From Promethearchaeum sp. (GTDB lineage Archaea > Asgardarchaeota > Lokiarchaeia > Sigyniarchaeales > Promethearchaeaceae), in contig JAUWPK010000208.1 in assembly GCA_030611625.1 (NCBI GenBank), positions 1 through 6,725 on the forward strand: a stretch of 6,725 bases of DNA, in the 5' to 3' direction. The stretch's first letter is position 1. Each line of letters begins with the position of its first letter. The notes below the pieces were generated by a model. The model saw only the letters and a program-made list of their open reading frames with translations, made no database searches and was not told where the DNA came from. Positions 1 through 5,033 of the stretch are shown here, one piece after another. A program made the translations under genes and the position numbers.

Positions 1-262
1 GAATTTTCCAATGATTTTTTTCCAAGTCAAAAATTGTTCGTGAAGTTGGAAGGATATAAAATGTTAACAAGATTATACCTATCAAAGGCCAGAAATAAAA
101 ATAGATTCTGGAATTATTATTAATTATATTCATAAATATTGCAACAATAAATGAACAAATTGTAAATATAGATGAAATTATGAGTTGATCTATTTGATCA
201 CGCCAATTTCTTATAATATAGACTTTATAAGGATTTTTAATTCCAAATTTTAAATTTACCAT
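1..262 (-). CDS. Putative membrane protein, N-terminal part only (gene runs off the left edge)
   Basis: The reading frame from the ATG at 262 is open to base 1, giving 87 residues with no stop. The N-terminus is basic and hydrophilic (residues 1-26, with R18, W20, R21). Two strongly hydrophobic stretches follow, about residues 27-47 and 53-71, separated by an Asn-rich turn (N48-N50). This pattern fits two transmembrane helices. After them comes a hydrophilic segment with R75, D79, E81 and K82. I do not recognise a family. The ATG lies about 40 bases downstream, on the minus strand, of a TATA-rich element at 296-310; no convincing Shine-Dalgarno site precedes it. The gene is divergent from the GTPase unit. 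The hydrophobic pattern and uninterrupted frame favour a real gene, but the length seen is short and the function is unknown. Confidence 0.6.
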   Translation of the reverse strand, partial: MVNLKFGIKNPYKVYIIRNWRDQIDQLIISSIFTICSFIVAIFMNIINNNSRIYFYFWPLIGIILLTFYILPTSRTIFDLEKNHWKI

Positions 263-295
263 GAATTTTTTTCACTTTCTAACTTAATTCTAAAC

Positions 296-310
296 ATATA
301 TATATATAAA
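296..310 (-). promoter_or_regulatory. Probable TATA box for the leftward membrane-protein gene
   Basis: An alternating AT tract reads TTTATATATATATAT on the minus strand. An archaeal start site about 25 bases downstream would fall near 275-282, giving a leader of roughly 15-20 bases to the ATG at 262. The tract is nearly symmetric, so it could also act on the plus strand, although a better placed box exists there at 349-357. Confidence 0.45.
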
Positions 311-379
311 ACTTAAATTTTTCAATATACAAAAAAAAAAAGCTTGAATTTATATAATGCAATCAAAACTTAAATTTTT
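308..379. repeat. Pair of 15-base direct repeats in the GTPase promoter region
   Basis: AAAACTTAAATTTTT occurs at 308-322 and again at 365-379, 57 bases apart. Each copy lies just downstream of a TATA-like element (296-310 and 349-357). An 11-base A run (331-341) sits between them. The repeat is low in complexity, so it could be chance in this AT-rich DNA. Its position next to both TATA-like elements makes a regulatory role or a local duplication possible. Confidence 0.45.
349..357 (+). promoter_or_regulatory. Probable TATA box of the GTPase operon
   Basis: TTTATATAA matches the archaeal TATA consensus. Its centre is near 353, which predicts transcription starting near 378-382. That gives a leader of about 30 bases containing the strong ribosome site GAGGAAGG (394-401) before the ATG at 410. 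Confidence 0.55.
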
Positions 380-409
380 TTAATTTAAAATAAGAGGAAG
401 GAAAAAAAT

Positions 410-943
410 ATGCCAAAAATTGATTTCACGTTTAAAATTTTAATGTTAGGCTCAGAATCGACGGGCAAAACATCCTTATCGGATAGATATATTACTGGAG
501 TCTTTAATCCCGATATACGGTTAACTGTTGGAGTAGAATTTTATGTAAAAAACGTAGAGGTCGATACAAAATCAGGAAAGAAAAATGTAAAACTTCAGAT
601 CTGGGACCTTGGAGGAGAAAAACGATTCAGGTTCTTACTCCCGACATATTGTTTAGGAAGTAGCGGAGTATTCTTTTTATACGATATAACCAGACCTGAA
701 ACACTTGAGGCTCTTGACAGTTGGATACAAATTATTAAAGAAAAGAATAATGATATCCCAATTTACCTTGTAGGGAATAAGATTGATTTAGAAAATGAGA
801 GAAAAATTCCCATAGAACATGGAGCACAAACAGCTAAAATGAACAATCTTGTTGGTCATATTGAAGTTAGTGCTAAACGGGGAGATAATGTTGAAAAAGT
901 TTTCCAAGAACTTACAGATATCATGTTAAAAAGTTGTTTTTAG
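410..943 (+). CDS. Rab/Ras-like small GTPase with Glu in place of the catalytic Gln
   Basis: A 177-residue small GTPase, the usual single-domain length. All G-box motifs are visible: P-loop G14-S-E-S-T-G-K20-T21, switch I Thr39 in a Rab-like LTVGVEF, G3 W65-D66-L67-G68-G69-E70, G4 N123-K-I-D126, and G5 S154-A-K156. Rab/Ras-like features include the IWDLGGEKRFR strand-to-switch II region and YDIT (91-94). E70 takes the position of Ras Gln61, so GTP hydrolysis may be altered or depend on a partner. The protein has no signal peptide, and its C-terminus is KSCF, with one penultimate Cys but no CAAX or double-Cys prenylation motif. A strong Shine-Dalgarno site, GAGGAAGG (394-401), fixes the start. 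The gene leads a tight three-gene unit. Such GTPases are expanded in Asgard archaea and resemble eukaryotic trafficking switches; the function of this one is not known. Confidence 0.95.
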   Translation: MPKIDFTFKILMLGSESTGKTSLSDRYITGVFNPDIRLTVGVEFYVKNVEVDTKSGKKNVKLQIWDLGGEKRFRFLLPTYCLGSSGVFFLYDITRPETLEALDSWIQIIKEKNNDIPIYLVGNKIDLENERKIPIEHGAQTAKMNNLVGHIEVSAKRGDNVEKVFQELTDIMLKSCF

Positions 944-957
944 AGGAGATAATTTAA

Positions 958-1938
958 ATGGAGAAGAATTCATTTTCAAGTTTGATTGAACTTTTTAGCT
1001 CAATTGAAGTAAAAGAAAAAGGAGTTGAAAGAGTTTATGATTATCTTCTAAAAAACCACACAATAGATAATCCAAAAGATTTAACAATCAATTTGGATTT
1101 ATCAATTAAACGAATTTACAAGATATTTAGTCTACTAAAGCAATTAGGATTAATCCAAGTTTATGATCGCCCTATGAAAATAACGATAAATGAACCTGTT
1201 GCAGCTTGGGAAAAATTATTATCTGAAAAAATTACTCAGATAAGAACAGATTGTGATGAAAAAATCATTAAATGTGAAAAATCATTCGTTGATATGAAAA
1301 CTTCTTATAGAATTTTTCAAGAGGAAACTTCCTTACCTCCTGTAGAATATATAAACATCTTAGATAATGAGGACGCATTCGATTTTATTAGAAATGATAT
1401 TATTGGAAACTCAAAGGAAATGTTTCTTACAAAAGGATTAAACTTTGAGATAAGTTCATTCGAGAAAATTATGGAAATGTTAAAAGATCCAAAATTTATG
1501 AAAAAAGAGGGATATTCAAATGCAATCATCTTAATTCAAACAATTCTAAATAGAATGCCACAAATAAAATATAGAATATTAATATCTCGAGAGCATGCAC
1601 AGGATATTCTTCAAATAGTAAAGAAATTTTCATTATATACAACCAAATTTGAAGAGATTGAAAATGTATATGAAAATTTATGGGATATTAGAATTTATAA
1701 AGATACATGTGGCGATTTCATTATTCTTGATTCAAGCGAATTAATTCAATTTTCAATTGATCCAAGTAAAAAACTCTTGGGTATTTTTGTTACCAGAAGT
1801 CGTGAAATAACTGAAATTTTCTTTAAGAAATTTGAGGAAATGTACTCACAAGCCCTTAAATTAGAAGATTACTTTAAAAAGTCAAAAATAGATAGAAATC
1901 CAACAATATTAGATAAATTTATTTTTTCATTTTTCTAA
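958..1938 (+). CDS. TrmB-like winged-helix protein with a C-terminal sensor-type domain
   Basis: A 326-residue protein. Residues about 20-78 look like a winged helix-turn-helix of the TrmB/MarR type: GVERVYDYLL as the first helix, a recognition-like helix around S49-L60, then LKQLGLIQVYD leading into the wing. Residues about 80-120 are charged and probably form a coiled-coil dimerisation helix (AAWEKLLSEKI onwards). Residues about 125-300 form an alpha/beta region resembling the effector domain of TrmB-family proteins. I see no clear HxK catalytic motif of phospholipase D. The start is supported by GAGGAG (943-948), which overlaps the stop of the upstream GTPase gene by one base, so the two are probably translationally coupled. 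The likely role is DNA binding that responds to a ligand or partner. Family placement is from architecture and local sequence; the effector is unknown. Confidence 0.75.
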   Translation: MEKNSFSSLIELFSSIEVKEKGVERVYDYLLKNHTIDNPKDLTINLDLSIKRIYKIFSLLKQLGLIQVYDRPMKITINEPVAAWEKLLSEKITQIRTDCDEKIIKCEKSFVDMKTSYRIFQEETSLPPVEYINILDNEDAFDFIRNDIIGNSKEMFLTKGLNFEISSFEKIMEMLKDPKFMKKEGYSNAIILIQTILNRMPQIKYRILISREHAQDILQIVKKFSLYTTKFEEIENVYENLWDIRIYKDTCGDFIILDSSELIQFSIDPSKKLLGIFVTRSREITEIFFKKFEEMYSQALKLEDYFKKSKIDRNPTILDKFIFSFF

Positions 1939-1951
1939 AAAACCTTTCAGG

Positions 1952-2776
1952 ATGATTGATTTGAAGAATACTCCCGAATTAATGACTTTTGATAAGTTTT
2001 ATTCGGAAAAGCATCCAAAATTAAAAAATACAGAAGATCTATTCATCGGTGAAGTAGCAGGTAAAGATAGCATTGCCGCAATAATTCAAGCGGTTAAAAA
2101 ATATAATATTACAAATTTATTAGGTATTGGAATATTCCATAGATCATTTTTTGGAAACATTTTTGAACCGATTGAACATTTTGAATTTGTTGATAATCTA
2201 AATTACAAAATAAATTTAGATTCTTCTAATTTTCTCTATTTAGATGTTTCAGATTTATTTGATCGTTTGATAATTCGTAATATGGCAATAGTTCAGAAAT
2301 ATTTCGGATATTATTCTCCATGCCCACCTTGTCACCTTTTTTTCCATATGATGAGGATCCCTATTGCAGATTTTTATGGGATTATAACAATTATAACAGG
2401 AGAACGGGAATTACATGGAGATCGTAAAAAACTCAATCAAATTGCTGAAGTTCTTTACCTTTTTAAAGAATTTCTTGAAAAAGAAGGAATAGAACTAATC
2501 CAACCAATAAGAAAAATAAGAACTGATGAAAAAATTTTTGAAATATTAGGCCCCTCATGGAAATCAGCCGAACCATTTAAATGTAGCTTTTCTAAGAATT
2601 ATTATGATGAATCAGGAGAAATTCCTTTTGAAATTCAGAAAATATTGAAATCACTGAAAAATTTTTATTTTCCATTATTCTCATCAGTTGTTGAATTTGT
2701 AAAAATCAATCATAAAGAACCTGAAGAAAATTGGATCAGTGAAAAAATTAAACATATTACCTCTAAATTTGAGTAG
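1952..2776 (+). CDS. PP-loop ATPase-like protein with TtuA/TtcA-style cysteines
   Basis: A 274-residue protein with the order of motifs expected for PP-loop (adenine nucleotide alpha-hydrolase) enzymes. A hydrophobic strand leads into V35-A-G-K38-D39-S40, resembling SGGKDS but with the first Ser replaced. Then come S122-P-C124-P-P-C127-H and I148-T-G150-E-R-E-L-H155, the second resembling the TGHN motif of the family. A single Cys follows in F209-K-C211-S-F. Two cysteines in CxxC plus one distal Cys is how the tRNA-thiolating enzymes TtuA and TtcA bind a [4Fe-4S] cluster, so a related sulfur-transfer or nucleotide-modifying role is an inference. The gene starts 13 bases after the upstream stop. 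The site before its ATG is weak (CAGG directly adjacent), so TTG at 1961 or ATG at 1982 are alternative starts. Confidence 0.65.
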   Translation: MIDLKNTPELMTFDKFYSEKHPKLKNTEDLFIGEVAGKDSIAAIIQAVKKYNITNLLGIGIFHRSFFGNIFEPIEHFEFVDNLNYKINLDSSNFLYLDVSDLFDRLIIRNMAIVQKYFGYYSPCPPCHLFFHMMRIPIADFYGIITIITGERELHGDRKKLNQIAEVLYLFKEFLEKEGIELIQPIRKIRTDEKIFEILGPSWKSAEPFKCSFSKNYYDESGEIPFEIQKILKSLKNFYFPLFSSVVEFVKINHKEPEENWISEKIKHITSKFE

Positions 2777-2816
2777 TTTCGGATAAAAGTAATTTAAATA
2801 TTTAGAATTTGATTTT

Positions 2817-2827
2817 AAAATAAAAAA
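2817..2827 (-). terminator. T-rich terminator candidate of the leftward lipid-synthase operon
   Basis: Just past the stop of the phosphatidyltransferase gene the minus strand reads TTTTTTATTTT. Archaeal RNA polymerase commonly stops at T tracts in the non-template strand without a hairpin. The gap to the convergent PP-loop gene is only 51 bases, and I saw no matching T tract on the plus strand. Confidence 0.4.
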
Positions 2828-3424
2828 TTATGAGATTATCTTCTCTTCACGATTTCTGGATAGATTCTTGTAGGCGTAATGAATTCGCTGAAAAACAGTG
2901 ATATGACTTCCAATAATCATTAAAATTATAGCCCACCAGATCGCATCTGCAAAAAAAATCTGGAAAATTATACCAATTAGTAATAATGGAACCCTATCGG
3001 TTCTTTCTAATAATCCTACTCCTCCCAAAGATTTATTATGTAAACCTTCAATACGAGCGCGAGTATATGATGTTAAAAATGCACCTATGAATGCCAATAA
3101 TCCTAAAAGTGGATTTGCATAGCCTCCTAATATAATTCCTATGAAAATAGCAGCATCTCCGTATCTATCTAAGGTAGAATCCAAAAAAGCACCAAATTTT
3201 GTTGGACCTTGAAGTCTTGCAATTACACCATCTAATTGATCAAAGAATTCGATTAAAAAAAGGCATATAATAATCATAGGAATTAATCTAAAATAAAAAC
3301 CTATTCCTGATAGAATGGAAAAAACCAAGCTAAGCACAGTAAAAACATTTGCAGGAAAATTTGAAAGTTTTCTTGCTAAAGGTAGCAATAATTTTTGAGA
3401 AAATTTTTTTATTTGAAAAATCAT
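2828..3424 (-). CDS. CDP-alcohol phosphatidyltransferase, probably archaetidylinositol phosphate synthase
   Basis: A 198-residue integral membrane enzyme that would transfer a phospho-alcohol onto CDP-archaeol (or another CDP-lipid) at the cytoplasmic membrane face. The family signature is complete: D62-x2-D65-G66-x2-A69-R70-x7-G78-x3-D82-x3-D86. The four Asp bind the divalent metals. Several hydrophobic helices are visible, about residues 27-45, 47-61, 90-116 and 147-182. The motif L138-E-R-T-D-R143 resembles the inositol-phosphate binding region of archaetidylinositol/phosphatidylinositol phosphate synthases, which favours that substrate; glycerol phosphate or another alcohol is not excluded. 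Length is normal for the family. The ATG at 3424 has no clear ribosome site. It lies 32 bases after the zinc-ribbon gene, so it is probably translated from the same transcript. Confidence 0.85.
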   Translation of the reverse strand: MIFQIKKFSQKLLLPLARKLSNFPANVFTVLSLVFSILSGIGFYFRLIPMIIICLFLIEFFDQLDGVIARLQGPTKFGAFLDSTLDRYGDAAIFIGIILGGYANPLLGLLAFIGAFLTSYTRARIEGLHNKSLGGVGLLERTDRVPLLLIGIIFQIFFADAIWWAIILMIIGSHITVFQRIHYAYKNLSRNREEKIIS

Positions 3425-3456
3425 AAATCTAATTTACAGAGTTTCTTTTAATCCTT

Positions 3457-3600
3457 TTAATCCTTTCTCTTATTAATTTTCATACGAATGTAACTACAAT
3501 TAGGACAAAAAAATTTGGTATTTTTATGAAATCCCCCTTTTCTCTTAATGGTTTTCATCTTAATATTAATTCCTTTAGCGCGACATCTTGGGCAATACAT
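3457..3600 (-). CDS. Small zinc-ribbon protein (47 residues)
   Basis: A short but convincing gene: MYCPRC opens the protein and FFCPNC lies near the end, giving Cys3-x2-Cys6 and Cys32-x2-Cys35, the four ligands of a zinc ribbon. Between them is a basic stretch rich in Lys and Arg (KMKTIKRKGG), and the C-terminus is also basic (KINKRKD), so nucleic-acid binding is plausible. The start is supported by GGAG on the minus strand (3611-3608) with a 7-base spacer. The gene sits 24 bases after yjbQ and 32 bases before the phosphatidyltransferase gene on the same strand, which fits one operon. The precise function is unknown; similar tiny zinc ribbons are common in archaea and often escape annotation. 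Confidence 0.8.
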   Translation of the reverse strand: MYCPRCRAKGINIKMKTIKRKGGFHKNTKFFCPNCSYIRMKINKRKD

Positions 3601-3607
3601 CTGTTTA

Positions 3608-3611
3608 CTCC
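3608..3611 (-). promoter_or_regulatory. Ribosome binding site of the small zinc-ribbon gene
   Basis: GGAG on the minus strand lies 7 bases before the ATG at 3600. It supports translation of this very short gene. Confidence 0.6.
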
Positions 3612-3624
3612 ATATGGTTAAACA

Positions 3625-4032
3625 TTATTGACCCCAAATTTGAACAATAACGGTTCTAATTCTAGGTCCATCGAATTCTGCAAATAATATATCTTGCCAT
3701 TCACCCAGATCTAATTTTCCATTCGAAATTGGAATTTCAACAGAAGTTCCTAATAAAGAACTTTTAAAATGGGCGTTAGAATTATTTTGCACGTTTAACA
3801 TTCGTTTAACAGGGACAATACTCTCTAAATATGTCTGAAAATCTCGCATAACATCAGGATTTACAGTTTGATTCATGATCAATGCAGCTGTGGTATGAGG
3901 AATAAAAATCTTGCATTCTCCTACAATATTTTCTCCCAGTTGTTGAACGAAACCATTAACCTCTTCAGAGATAGGAATAAACTCTTCTCTTTTATTTGTC
4001 TTAAGATTAAAGCTATACTTTTTTATAATCAT
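3625..4032 (-). CDS. yjbQ: YjbQ/UPF0047 family protein
   Basis: A 135-residue protein covering the whole YjbQ (UPF0047) domain. Family landmarks are I44-P45-H46-T47-T48-A49-A50-L, N54, N58-P-D60-V, N86-A-H88-x-K, L94-G, L107-x-L109-G110-x-W112-Q113 and E119-x-D121-G122-P123-R124. Family members are small trimeric alpha/beta proteins. E. coli YjbQ has weak thiamine-phosphate synthase activity, but the true role is unsettled. The ATG at 4032 is chosen because AGGAGA precedes it by 10 bases; an upstream in-frame TTG at 4056 would lie before that site and add eight residues foreign to the family. One position that I recall as a conserved His, eight residues before H88, is Asn80 here. The gene leads the leftward operon ending in the phosphatidyltransferase. 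Confidence 0.9.
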   Translation of the reverse strand: MIIKKYSFNLKTNKREEFIPISEEVNGFVQQLGENIVGECKIFIPHTTAALIMNQTVNPDVMRDFQTYLESIVPVKRMLNVQNNSNAHFKSSLLGTSVEIPISNGKLDLGEWQDILFAEFDGPRIRTVIVQIWGQ

Positions 4033-4042
4033 TTTGTGAAAT

Positions 4043-4048
4043 TCTCCT
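4043..4048 (-). promoter_or_regulatory. Ribosome binding site that sets the yjbQ start
   Basis: AGGAGA on the minus strand (4048 to 4043) is followed by a 10-base spacer and the ATG at 4032. The in-frame TTG at 4056 lies upstream of this site, so the longer version of the protein is unlikely. Confidence 0.7.
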
Positions 4049-4086
4049 AAAAACAAATTATCATCTTTGGAAAAAAAAACTTTGGG

Positions 4087-4094
4087 TTAAATAT
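4087..4094. promoter_or_regulatory. TATA-like element between the divergent yjbQ and 4126 genes
   Basis: The plus strand reads TTAAATAT and the minus strand ATATTTAA. Leftward, a start near 4065 would give yjbQ a leader of about 33 bases with its ribosome site. Rightward, a start near 4117 would give the next gene almost no leader. TTTGG (4081-4085) and CCAAA (4095-4099) flank the element as inverted copies, and a third TTTGG lies at 4066-4070. Confidence 0.4.
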
Positions 4095-4125
4095 CCAAAT
4101 TCAACATCATTACCTTTCGCACAAT

Positions 4126-4563
4126 GTGAACAAATTTGTGAGCTCCAACGCTTCCAAGGATTCAAGGAGTATGTCATTTGATGATCAGGTTGACAACGTT
4201 CATGGGATGATCTGGCAACGAGAAACAAGAAATCACCTCCCTCATAGAGAACGGGACTCCGATTATGAATTTTTTAAAGATAACTGGATTTACGGTTTCC
4301 ATCTCGAAAATGAACTTTTTATCCTAGAAAAACTCGACCGTTTGCATGAATACTACAAGAAAACCGCTCTACAACTCGCTCAAGAATACGTAGCCAACCC
4401 CGAAAGCTACCCTCCCGAGCAAATTGAACGCCTTGTTCACGAAGTTGATCCCGAAATCAGAAAAATGCTTGAAAATAACTTGTCGCCATCAGATTCAGTG
4501 GTTAAACAGTTATCCACTAAATTCTCCTACGAGACTCAAAATAAGCTCAAAATTCTTAAGTAA
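4126..4563 (+). CDS. Helical, charged protein of unknown function, GC-rich gene
   Basis: Up to 145 residues from a GTG start; I recognise no family. The protein looks soluble and mostly helical: an acidic/basic N-terminal part with aromatic residues (F49-F50 to F58), a helix about residues 60-88, a Pro-rich turn NPESYPPEQ (91-99), then helices to the end. There is no signal peptide or membrane segment. No ribosome site precedes GTG 4126, so translation may be leaderless. ATG at 4171, with AAGGA at 4156-4160 ten bases before it, is a good alternative and would give 130 residues. The gene has markedly more G+C than its neighbours: 31 of 60 bases at 4381-4440, against 13 of 60 at 1081-1140 in the winged-helix gene. 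C-ending codons are frequent. This could mean high expression or a foreign origin. Confidence 0.65.
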   Translation: MNKFVSSNASKDSRSMSFDDQVDNVHGMIWQRETRNHLPHRERDSDYEFFKDNWIYGFHLENELFILEKLDRLHEYYKKTALQLAQEYVANPESYPPEQIERLVHEVDPEIRKMLENNLSPSDSVVKQLSTKFSYETQNKLKILK

Positions 4564-4564
4564 T

Positions 4565-4579
4565 CGTAATTTAATTACG
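4565..4579. repeat. Perfect 15-base palindrome directly after the 4126 gene
   Basis: CGTAAT-TTA-ATTACG starts two bases after the TAA at 4561-4563. It could be an operator for the next gene or a weak RNA hairpin at the transcript end. No T tract follows at once, so it is not a classical terminator. Confidence 0.45.
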
Positions 4580-4585
4580 TTCGGA

Positions 4586-4598
4586 TGAAAAGGTTTCA
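4586..4598. repeat. Second short palindrome, seven bases after the first
   Basis: TGAAA-AGG-TTTCA is a perfect 5-base dyad with a 3-base centre. Paired with the palindrome at 4565-4579, it could form tandem hairpins at the 3' end of the upstream mRNA, or two protein sites ahead of the zinc-finger gene. Confidence 0.35.
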
Positions 4599-4656
4599 CA
4601 AAAAATTAAAAAACCAATTAAATACCATAATTAATTTAGGGAATATCAACAAGATT

Positions 4657-4668
4657 AAAATATAATAA
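4657..4668 (+). promoter_or_regulatory. Probable TATA box of the zinc-finger gene
   Basis: AAAATATAATAA fits an archaeal TATA element. Its centre near 4662 predicts a start near 4688, leaving about 18 bases to ATG 4706. The 142-base gap after the preceding gene also suggests separate transcription. Confidence 0.4.
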
Positions 4669-4705
4669 TAAAAATTGTTGACAGCATACAAAAATGTAAA
4701 AGTTG

Positions 4706-4957
4706 ATGAAAATGACCGAACAAGCCAGAAAATGCCCGTACTGCGCCAAACCGCTAACTCGTCGTCCTTATTGGAAACATATTCAAGAAAAACACCCAAA
4801 GGAATTTGAAAATGACACTAGTACGTGGATTCAATTATTTAAGGATTATTCCGCTATGGGAATGAATTCCGCAGTTTCTTTGCAAGTTATTGCCGAAATT
4901 TTTAATAAATCACCAAAAATTATTGAAGATTTTCTACATGAAAAAGGGATGCTATAA
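4706..4957 (+). CDS. Small C2H2 zinc-finger protein with a C-terminal helix-turn-helix-like segment
   Basis: An 83-residue protein, probably a small DNA- or RNA-binding factor. A classical C2H2 finger occupies residues 10-30: C10-P-Y-C13, 11 residues, H25-I-Q-E-K-H30 (C-x2-C-x11-H-x4-H). A linker helix follows (about residues 40-50). Residues 56-83 contain SLQVIAEIFNKSPKIIEDFL, which has the hydrophobic spacing of a helix-turn-helix. In-frame starts crowd the 5' end (TTG 4703, ATG 4706, ATG 4712) and no clear ribosome site helps to choose; starting at 4712 would remove only two residues. The first half uses C-ending codons like the preceding gene (GCC, TGC, TAC, CCG), which links the two in composition. 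Its targets are unknown. Single C2H2 fingers occur in archaea and their viruses. Confidence 0.7.
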   Translation: MKMTEQARKCPYCAKPLTRRPYWKHIQEKHPKEFENDTSTWIQLFKDYSAMGMNSAVSLQVIAEIFNKSPKIIEDFLHEKGML

Positions 4958-4976
4958 TTTCTCTTCTCTCATTCTA

Positions 4977-5013
4977 TTTTTTATAGTTTTAATTGTTTTA
5001 ACTTTAGTTTTTT
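4977..5013 (+). terminator. T-tract terminator region after the zinc-finger gene
   Basis: Several T runs follow the stop at 4957: six Ts at 4977-4982, four at 4987-4990, four at 4996-4999 and six at 5008-5013. Multiple T tracts are the normal termination signal of archaeal RNA polymerase. The region separates this gene from the convergent ftr gene. Confidence 0.5.
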
Positions 5014-5033
5014 CACATATTCTTTAATCTGGT

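Noticed and set aside
1..123. Plus-strand open frame of 40 codons ending in TAA, possibly the tail of an upstream gene
   Set aside because: It overlaps the longer minus-strand frame from 262, which has a start codon, a promoter candidate and two clear hydrophobic helices. The plus-strand frame shows no recognisable motif.
186..200. Palindrome TGATC-TATTT-GATCA
   Set aside because: It lies inside the leftward membrane-protein frame (around W20 to Q26), so it is better explained as coding sequence. A 5-base dyad is common by chance.
331..341. Run of 11 As as a leftward T-tract terminator
   Set aside because: No leftward gene ends here. It sits in the promoter gap between two divergent genes, so it is more likely part of the AT-rich promoter.
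1317..1529. Minus-strand open frame of 70 codons
   Set aside because: It lies entirely inside the winged-helix gene and reads as an antisense shadow rich in Phe, Ile and Ser, with no ribosome site or domain.
3868..4050. Plus-strand open frame of 60 codons
   Set aside because: It is antisense to yjbQ, whose family motifs are unambiguous.
4596..4799. Minus-strand open frame with a hydrophobic, membrane-like C-terminus
   Set aside because: Its 5' part is antisense to the zinc-finger coding region and the rest covers an AT-rich promoter gap. The hydrophobic residues (Phe, Ile, Tyr, Leu) are what AT-rich non-coding DNA gives by chance.
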